Part shown: in pieces, positions 58,623 through 64,000 of the stretch
Layout of the letters: the number at the start of each line of letters is the position of its first letter
How positions within the stretch are numbered: the first letter of the stretch is position 1
NCBI RefSeq assembly: GCF_014649735.1
Contig: NZ_BMTP01000015.1
Span: 62,001-126,000 of the forward strand
Reading direction: 5' to 3'
Length of the DNA stretch: 64,000 bases
DNA from: Streptomyces lavendofoliae
Lineage (GTDB): Bacteria; Actinomycetota; Actinomycetes; Streptomycetales; Streptomycetaceae
Made by a program: the position numbers and the translations under genes
Notes under the pieces: model-generated
Told to the model about the DNA's origin: nothing
Databases searched by the model: none
Seen by the model: only the letters and a program-made list of their open reading frames with translations

Positions 58623-60536
58623 TCACGCGAGCGGATTGGCGACGGTGCCGTGCACGGCGGCGTGCGGGCGCTGCGCCCGGTCGCGGTAGCCGTCCAGGTG
58701 CAGCCGGTTGCGGTTCAGGCACAACCGCTCGATACGCGGCGTGAGCAGGTCGAACAGCTCGTAGCGGTCCTTCAGCTCCGGGAAGCGGGCCTGGTGGCGG
58801 AGGATCTCCGCCCGTACGAGTGACCAGAAGTCCCGCTCCGGCACGCCGAGTTGTTCCTCGCACAGGGGCGCCAGGTAGCGGAAGACGCCGACGAAGAGCC
58901 CGGAGTGGATGAACTGGGTCAGGAAGCCGGGTTCCTCGGTGAGCAGCACGGCCCGTACGTCGTCCGGCATCGTGTCGTGCTCCGGGACGGGATGGGCGCT
59001 GACGTTGATGTCGTCGACGAAGTCCTTGATCGCCAGTCGTACGGGGACGTCCTGGTCGTTGAAGACGACGATGGTGTTCTCGCCGTGCGGGGAGAAGACG
59101 GTGCCGTAGCGGTAGAGGAAGTGCAGCAAGGGGGGCAGCAGGGCGGCGAACAGGTTCCGCAGCCAGCCGGTGGGGGCGAGTCCCGAGCGGGCCACCAGCT
59201 CGGCGGTGAAGGACCGGCCGTCGGCGTCGGTGTGGAGGAGGGACGCGAGGGTCCGGGCGCGCTCGCCGGGGGGCAGGCGCAGCGGTTCGCGCCAGATCGC
59301 GCCGAGCAGCTCCTTGTACTGGTAGGGCGCCTCGGGGAGGTGGTCGTACAGCGGATGCTCGACCGCGACGGAGGCGACCTCGCCGAGGAGGATCACCCCG
59401 CACTCGTCGCGCAGGAAGGGGTCGGTGTCGCGCAGCGCGTGGACCCAGGAGGTGACGGCGGGGGCCGCGAGGGTGCGTTCGGTGGGCAGTCCCCGCCAGA
59501 CGAGGGTGTTGAGGACGGACAGCGGCAGCTTGACGCTGAACCGGTCGGGTCGGCTGACGTTGAGGAACGTACGGATGGACTGCTGCGGCAGCCGGAGGTC
59601 GCCGTCGGCGTGGAGCGGCACGATGGCCCCCTCGGCGACGGCGGGCGCGTACAGCGGCAGCAGCACCTCGTCCCACTGCCAGGGGTGCACGGGGAGGTAG
59701 AGGTACCCGGCGGGGTCGAGGCCGCGGGCGCGCAGCTCGGCGGCGAACGCGTCGCGCACGGCGGGGGCGAGCTCCCGCTCGTAGAGGTGCGCGGGGGTGT
59801 CGAGCGCGGGGACGCCCCGGTAGGCGGCGAGTGCGGTGCTGACCGCGACCCAGGGCAGCGGGGCCGCCCGGCGGGCCTCGGGCGCCCAGCGGGCGGCGTC
59901 GGCGGCGGAGAACCCGATGCGGCCCTTGTTGAACACGATCCAGGGGTGACCGGTCTGGTGGCCTTCGAGCTCCGCGTAGCCGAGGTCGGCGAGGCGGGCG
60001 GCGGGCAGTGCCGTGTGGTGCAGCCGGGCGTCGGCCGCGAGCGTGATGGTCAGCTCGCGCAGGAGGTGCCCGAGGGTGGCTCCGTCGAGGCGGAGGAGGT
60101 GCCGGGCCCGTACGAGGAAGTCCAGCGGGTCGGTGAAGGGGCGCCCGTCGCGGTCGATCGAGTGGGGGTCGACCCGCCAGCTTCCGTAGGCGGTGCGGCG
60201 TGCGGCGAAGGTGAGGACGGATCCGTCGTCCAGCCGCAGGCCGTACGGGTCCGTCGGCGGCCTGCTCTCCGCCGCGGGGCGGGCGTCACCGGCCGCGGGG
60301 CGGGCGTCACCGGCCGCGGCGTGGGCGTCACCGGCCGCGGCGCGGGTGGGGTCGGGAGGCGCGGCGGGCCGGGGGGCCGGTTCGATGATCTCCTCGTAGG
60401 CGAACTCCCCGAGCATCTTGGCGAGAAGCTCCCGCGAGGCCCGTGCCCAGGCCCGCGGGTTGAGTTCGGGCGGGCCGGCGGCGGTCGGCGGGGCGGGCGG
60501 CTCCGCGGAGTCGAAGGTGACAGGGGATTTCGGCAC
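58623..60536 (-). CDS. IucA/IucC family siderophore synthetase (last gene of operon)
   Basis: This 637-residue NRPS-independent siderophore (NIS) synthetase condenses a carboxylate such as citrate or succinate with amines or alcohols through an acyl-adenylate. Motifs include GHPWIVFNKGRIGFS (about 194-208), YLPVHPWQWDEVLLP (about 274-288), the nucleotide-binding QQSIRTFLN (about 312-320), and SPHGENTIVVFNDQ (about 466-479). A ferric-iron transport FhuF-like C-terminal region completes the fold. GGAGGAG precedes GTG 60536. The N-terminus has four AAAGDARP-like repeats from tandem DNA. It is the most distal gene of the siderophore operon in this window. Confidence 0.92.
   Translation of the reverse strand: MPKSPVTFDSAEPPAPPTAAGPPELNPRAWARASRELLAKMLGEFAYEEIIEPAPRPAAPPDPTRAAAGDAHAAAGDARPAAGDARPAAESRPPTDPYGLRLDDGSVLTFAARRTAYGSWRVDPHSIDRDGRPFTDPLDFLVRARHLLRLDGATLGHLLRELTITLAADARLHHTALPAARLADLGYAELEGHQTGHPWIVFNKGRIGFSAADAARWAPEARRAAPLPWVAVSTALAAYRGVPALDTPAHLYERELAPAVRDAFAAELRARGLDPAGYLYLPVHPWQWDEVLLPLYAPAVAEGAIVPLHADGDLRLPQQSIRTFLNVSRPDRFSVKLPLSVLNTLVWRGLPTERTLAAPAVTSWVHALRDTDPFLRDECGVILLGEVASVAVEHPLYDHLPEAPYQYKELLGAIWREPLRLPPGERARTLASLLHTDADGRSFTAELVARSGLAPTGWLRNLFAALLPPLLHFLYRYGTVFSPHGENTIVVFNDQDVPVRLAIKDFVDDINVSAHPVPEHDTMPDDVRAVLLTEEPGFLTQFIHSGLFVGVFRYLAPLCEEQLGVPERDFWSLVRAEILRHQARFPELKDRYELFDLLTPRIERLCLNRNRLHLDGYRDRAQRPHAAVHGTVANPLA
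60280..60350. repeat. 21-base tandem repeat in the siderophore synthetase gene
   Basis: The unit GCGTCACCGGCCGCGGGGCGG recurs about 3.5 times in frame and gives repeated AAAGDA(R/H)P heptads in the protein near residues 64-90. Copy number may vary without a frameshift. Confidence 0.8.
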
Positions 60537-60596
60537 GGGGACTCCTCCGGGTGGAACCGATGCGGGTCGGGGGGTGTATGTGGAGCGGCATGCTGT

Positions 60597-61331
60597 TCAC
60601 AGCAGGTGTCGCAGGGAGCGGTCACGGATCATCAGGGCGGCTCGCTTGTCGGGAAGGTCGAGTTCGGCGGAGAAACGGAAGCCCGCGCTCAGGAAGGCGG
60701 AGACGGAGGGGGTGTTGCGGAGGTCGGGTTCGGCGATGACGCGGGCGCAGCGCGGGCGATTGTCGAGCACGAGGTTCGAGACCGCCTGGAGCAGGGTGGT
60801 GCCGACGCGCCGGCCCCGGTCGGTGACGCCCCCGATGAGCAGGTGGACCCCGGTGTCGTGGGGGCGGGCCGGGTAGTGGCGGGCGAGCGGGTCGAGGTCG
60901 GCGCGGTAGATCTCGAAGTAGCTCATGGGGGTGCTGCCCAGGACGCCCAGGCACGGCACGCTGCGCCCGTCGCCGTCGAGTTGGGCGCGTACGTGGGCCT
61001 CCGTGACCGAGACGGGCCCGGCCAGGTCCCAGAAGGCGGCGACCGCCGGGTCGTTCATCCAGCGGCTGATGAGGTCCCGGTCGCGTTCCGGTCGCACGGG
61101 GACGAGCCGGAAGGTCCCGAGCGGCGTGGTGACGGGGTCCCAGTCGGCGACGGTGTCGAGGAGGTCGTCGTCGGCACCCCGCGGCCGCCGGTTTCCGGTG
61201 CCCGGCTCGTCCGCGCGGAACAGCGTGAGCAGTTCGTCGGGCAGCCGGAGGTCCAGGGTGTCCTCCGTACCGGGGCCGGCCGGCGCGCGGGGCCCGGGTC
61301 CGGTGTCGGCACTGGCATCGGTGGGAGGCAC
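60597..61331 (-). CDS. Siderophore acyltransferase (GNAT, IucB/RhbD-like)
   Basis: This 244-residue acyltransferase acylates an N-hydroxylated amine (or a diamine) during hydroxamate siderophore assembly. A variable N-terminus of about 70 residues precedes the conserved block: DLISRWMNDPAVAAFWDLAG (about 86-105), YFEIYRADLDPLARHY (about 139-154), DTGVHLLIGG (about 159-168, a hallmark of IucB-type enzymes) and AEPDLRNTPSVSAFLSAGF. GAGAGGACAG precedes GTG 61331. It lies between the two NIS synthetase genes, 40 and 60 bases from each, so all are one operon. Confidence 0.9.
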   Translation of the reverse strand: MPPTDASADTGPGPRAPAGPGTEDTLDLRLPDELLTLFRADEPGTGNRRPRGADDDLLDTVADWDPVTTPLGTFRLVPVRPERDRDLISRWMNDPAVAAFWDLAGPVSVTEAHVRAQLDGDGRSVPCLGVLGSTPMSYFEIYRADLDPLARHYPARPHDTGVHLLIGGVTDRGRRVGTTLLQAVSNLVLDNRPRCARVIAEPDLRNTPSVSAFLSAGFRFSAELDLPDKRAALMIRDRSLRHLL

Positions 61332-61371
61332 GGGCGCTGTCCTCTCGGCGGTTCGGGTGGGGCGGGTCGCG

Positions 61372-63285
61372 TCAGCGGCGGAGGGGGTTGGCGACGGTGA
61401 CGTACACGGACTGGGTGTCGACGGGGCCGACGAGCTCGTCGAGGCCGTGCAGCCGGGTCAGGAGGTTGGCCTTGCAGCGCAGGGTGGGGCTTTCCAGGAG
61501 GCGGGCCGGCAGCGGCGAGCCGAGAGCGGTGCTGGTGGTGAGGAACTGCCGGAAGGCGGCGAGGAGAAGCTGTTCGTCGGCGAGGCGCTGGGCGCCGAAG
61601 GCCCCGATCAGCCCGAGGACGTTGTTGATGCCGAGGTAGTAGGCGAACCGTTCGTCGGTGACGTCGTCGGGGACGAAGGTGTCGCTGCGGGCGCCGATGC
61701 CGGGAAGCCGGCGCTCCAGGGCCTCGCGGTGCGACTCGCGGAAGTAGTAGCCCTGGTTGTCGCGGTAGCGGCCGCCCCGGGGCCAGCCCTCGGGGTCGAG
61801 GATCACCAGGGTGTTCTGCTGGTGGGCCTCCAGGGCGACGCCGGCCATGCCGTCGAGCCACAGGACGGGGCGGACGACCTGGTCGAGGTAGCGCAGGAAC
61901 CACTCGGCGGCGACGGCTCCGGTGGGGCGGCCGGTGCGGGCGGCGAGCCGGGAGACGATGACGGCCAGGCGCGACCGCATGCGGGAGTTGCCGGGCCAGG
62001 GGCGCGGAGCGGTGAGCCCGGCCAGGCAGACGGCGTCGTCGCCCAGGGCGAAGGGGTTGTGGCGGAGCACGACGTCGAGCCCGGGGACGGGCTCGCCGCA
62101 CGGGGTGTCGACGGCCAGCCACGCCGGGTCGCGCACGATGTCGAAGCCCGGGTGGGCGGCCTGCCACTGCTCGGCGAGGCCGGTGCGCAGCAGCCGGTGC
62201 ACCTCGACCCCGCGGTGGAGTTCCTTGCGGAGGTTCTCGCGACGGGAGTTGGTGATGCGTACGCCGAGGGACAGCTTGAGCATGACCGGGGCGCCGGGCC
62301 GGTGCACGGTCCGGACGGAGGAGGTGGGGTGCCACGGGGCGCCGTGCGGGCCGAGGTCGTGGAGGAGGCCGGCGGACAGCAGCTCGGCGACGGCGGGCCG
62401 GTGGAGCAGGTCGCGCGCCTGCCAGGGGTGCAGGGGCAGGGCCGCGGTGCCGCCGGGGAGGGCGAGACCGGCGGCGAGGCGGGCGGTGAGGTGGTCGGCG
62501 GACCGGGTGCGGCCCTGTTCGGTCCAGGCGGAGTCGGTGGCGAGCACCGACCGGTCGACGGCCATCCAGTGCAGCGGGAAGGAGCCGTTCACCTCCGGCG
62601 AGTAGAGCCGGGCCTCGGAGTCGGTGAGGCCCTCGCGGCTCTTGGGCGTGGGGTGCAGCGGGTGGCCGAGCAGCAGGGACTGTTCGGCGGTGAGGAAGAG
62701 GTCGGCGTCGGCGGTGGGGCCGGGGTGGCGGCGCCGGTGGGCGATGAAGCCGGCGGTGCGGCGGACGGAGTCGGCGACCCGTCCCACCAGGTCGGTGCCC
62801 TCCTGGTGGTCGCCGGCGGGTCCCGACTCGCGGCCGATGAGGGCGGCGACGGTCACGGCGTCCACGGGCGGGGCGGTCGGTGGAGCGCCGTCGAGGGCGG
62901 GTGGGCCGAAGCGGTGCCAGCCGGTGGGAGACCAGTAGTGGACGGGGACGTGGAGCGCGGTGCCGCTGGCGTCGAGGGGGACGCGCAGGGTCCTGTCCGC
63001 CGGCCGGGCGAGGCCGGTCTCCCGCACCCAGCAGCGCAGGAGGTTCTCGACGGTGGCCGCGTCCGCCGCGCGGTGGGCGTCCGGGTGGTCCAGGGGGTCG
63101 GGGCCGTCGGCGTGGGCTCCGCTCGCGGCCGGTGCGCCCTGCGCCGCCGCGGCGGGGCCGGGTAGGTCTTCGTACCCTCCCGCATGCTGGCGCGGCACTG
63201 TCGTCGACTCTCCGGGGAGGGGGCCGCCGGGGGCGGTGGGCGGGCCGTCGGCGCCGGGTGCTGAGGGTACGGGGGTGGGGTTCAC
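61372..63285 (-). CDS. IucA/IucC family siderophore synthetase (upstream copy)
   Basis: This second NIS synthetase has 637 residues. A disordered Pro/Gly/Ala-rich N-terminus of about 75 residues leads to the catalytic core, with HPLHPTPKSREGL (about 196-208), LPLHPWQARDLL (about 276-287), the nucleotide site SSVRTVHRP (about 318-326), VMLKLSLGVRITNSRR, and EAHQQNTLVILD followed by RDNQGYYFRES. It differs enough from the distal copy to act at another step, as RhbC and RhbF do in rhizobactin synthesis. A GTG start at 63285 is chosen, though the ribosome binding site is weak. It is 29 bases from the aminotransferase gene. Confidence 0.9.
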   Translation of the reverse strand: MNPTPVPSAPGADGPPTAPGGPLPGESTTVPRQHAGGYEDLPGPAAAAQGAPAASGAHADGPDPLDHPDAHRAADAATVENLLRCWVRETGLARPADRTLRVPLDASGTALHVPVHYWSPTGWHRFGPPALDGAPPTAPPVDAVTVAALIGRESGPAGDHQEGTDLVGRVADSVRRTAGFIAHRRRHPGPTADADLFLTAEQSLLLGHPLHPTPKSREGLTDSEARLYSPEVNGSFPLHWMAVDRSVLATDSAWTEQGRTRSADHLTARLAAGLALPGGTAALPLHPWQARDLLHRPAVAELLSAGLLHDLGPHGAPWHPTSSVRTVHRPGAPVMLKLSLGVRITNSRRENLRKELHRGVEVHRLLRTGLAEQWQAAHPGFDIVRDPAWLAVDTPCGEPVPGLDVVLRHNPFALGDDAVCLAGLTAPRPWPGNSRMRSRLAVIVSRLAARTGRPTGAVAAEWFLRYLDQVVRPVLWLDGMAGVALEAHQQNTLVILDPEGWPRGGRYRDNQGYYFRESHREALERRLPGIGARSDTFVPDDVTDERFAYYLGINNVLGLIGAFGAQRLADEQLLLAAFRQFLTTSTALGSPLPARLLESPTLRCKANLLTRLHGLDELVGPVDTQSVYVTVANPLRR

Positions 63286-63314
63286 GGCGGGGACTTTCTG
63301 GTGAGGGGTCGGGG

Positions 63315-64000
63315 TCAGCGGGACGGCCCGGGGTCGCTCGGGTGGGGCGGGGTGCGCTCGGCGGCTGCCAGGGCGTCGGCGAAGCGGTCGAGGACGGCCA
63401 CCGCCTGTTCGTCGGTGAGCGTCAGCGGTGGGAGGAGGCGGACGACGGCGTTGTGGCGGCCGCCGAGTTCGACGATGAGCCCGCGCCGGAGGCATTCGCG
63501 CTGGACGGCGGCGGCGAGGTCGGGGGCCGGCGGCGGGACGTCGGCGGTGGCGTCCGGGGCGACGAGCTCGACGCCGATCATGAGGCCCCGGCCCCGCACG
63601 TCCCCGACGCAGGGGTGGGCGGCGGCCAGGCCCTGGAGCTGTCCCAGCATCCGCGCGCCGAGGGTGGCCGCCCGCTCGGCGAGGCGGTTCTCTCGTACGA
63701 AGGCGAGGGTGGCCGCGCCGGCCGCCATGGCCAGCTGGTTGCCGCGGAACGTGCCCGCGTGGGCGCCGGGCTGCCACACGTCCAGGCCGGACCGGTAGAC
63801 GATGACGGCCAGCGGGAGGGAGCCGCCGATGGCCTTGGACATGACCATCACGTCGGGGACGACGCCGCTGTGGTCGACGGCCCAGAACGCGCCCGTGCGG
63901 CCGACGCCGGTCTGCACCTCGTCGGCGATGAGCGGGACGGAGCGGTCGGCGGTGATCCCGCGCATCCGGCGCAGCCACGCGTCGGGCGCGGGGATCACCC
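63315..64000 (-). CDS. Class III aminotransferase, diaminobutyrate-2-oxoglutarate type (5' part outside window)
   Basis: The C-terminal 228 codons of a PLP-dependent aminotransferase are visible, and the gene continues past base 64000. The pyridoxal-phosphate aspartate region LIADEVQTGVGRTGAFWAVD and the Schiff-base lysine in VMSKAIGGSLPLAVI are present, then GTFRGNQLAMAAGAATL. It resembles RhbA-type enzymes that make 2,4-diaminobutyrate from aspartate semialdehyde, the first step toward 1,3-diaminopropane for siderophores. A related role in ectoine synthesis is less likely given the two NIS synthetases downstream. Confidence 0.85.
   Translation of the reverse strand, partial: VIPAPDAWLRRMRGITADRSVPLIADEVQTGVGRTGAFWAVDHSGVVPDVMVMSKAIGGSLPLAVIVYRSGLDVWQPGAHAGTFRGNQLAMAAGAATLAFVRENRLAERAATLGARMLGQLQGLAAAHPCVGDVRGRGLMIGVELVAPDATADVPPPAPDLAAAVQRECLRRGLIVELGGRHNAVVRLLPPLTLTDEQAVAVLDRFADALAAAERTPPHPSDPGPSR

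Overview
The window is a high-GC actinobacterial chromosome segment that reads as Streptomyces core chromosome. Diagnostic genes are the principal sigma factor hrdB with the sporulation regulator whiH next to it, sepH, ptsH with a DasR-type operator, a nrdR-nrdJ operon divergent from lexA, and separate parC and parE genes. From memory, this order matches S. coelicolor roughly between SCO5799 and SCO5841; that is recall and was not searched. I see no phage, insertion sequence, CRISPR array, tRNA or rRNA.

Layout. 1-10.4 kb: the 3' end of an aldonolactone oxidase, a membrane protein, sepH, a sulfurtransferase, a VOC protein, a coupled group (DUF5998, phosphodiesterase-like protein, thymidine kinase) and a large GNAT/acyl-CoA-synthetase fusion. 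10.5-16 kb: ptsH with a dre operator, a GntR regulator, an M23 cell-wall peptidase behind a c-di-AMP (ydaO) riboswitch, and an overlapping M16 peptidase pair. 16-27 kb: parC, a CobW-type GTPase, a CitA/CitB-like two-component pair convergent with a DUF485/acetate-symporter pair, and parE. 27-34 kb: a small zinc-ribbon-like protein, a trypsin, hrdB, whiH with a sigma-WhiG promoter, and an ABC transporter fusion. 34-44 kb: a Nudix/NrtR-like protein, a debranching-type glycosidase, DUF4192 divergent from a RecQ-phosphoribosyltransferase fusion, hypotheticals, and rnhB. 44-50.7 kb: a DUF4173 membrane protein, ADP-ribosylglycohydrolase, histidine phosphatase, DUF4937, DUF1152 and TerD proteins. 50.8-58.6 kb: nrdJ, nrdR, lexA, a GNAT protein and a DinG-like helicase. 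58.6-64 kb: the distal part of an NRPS-independent siderophore operon (two IucA/IucC synthetases, an acyltransferase, and an aminotransferase cut by the window end).

Several regulatory elements can be read directly: the dre site of ptsH, the ydaO riboswitch, a near-consensus sigma-WhiG promoter for whiH, two palindromes placed like NrdR boxes, and an SOS box before lexA. Long GC-rich palindromes mark many gene ends; the strongest are at 24901-24948 and 42123-42176. I do not see a clearly new multi-gene system. The best candidates for novelty are the siderophore operon, the RecQ-phosphoribosyltransferase fusion beside DUF4192, and an ABC transporter fusion whose Walker B glutamate is replaced by alanine.
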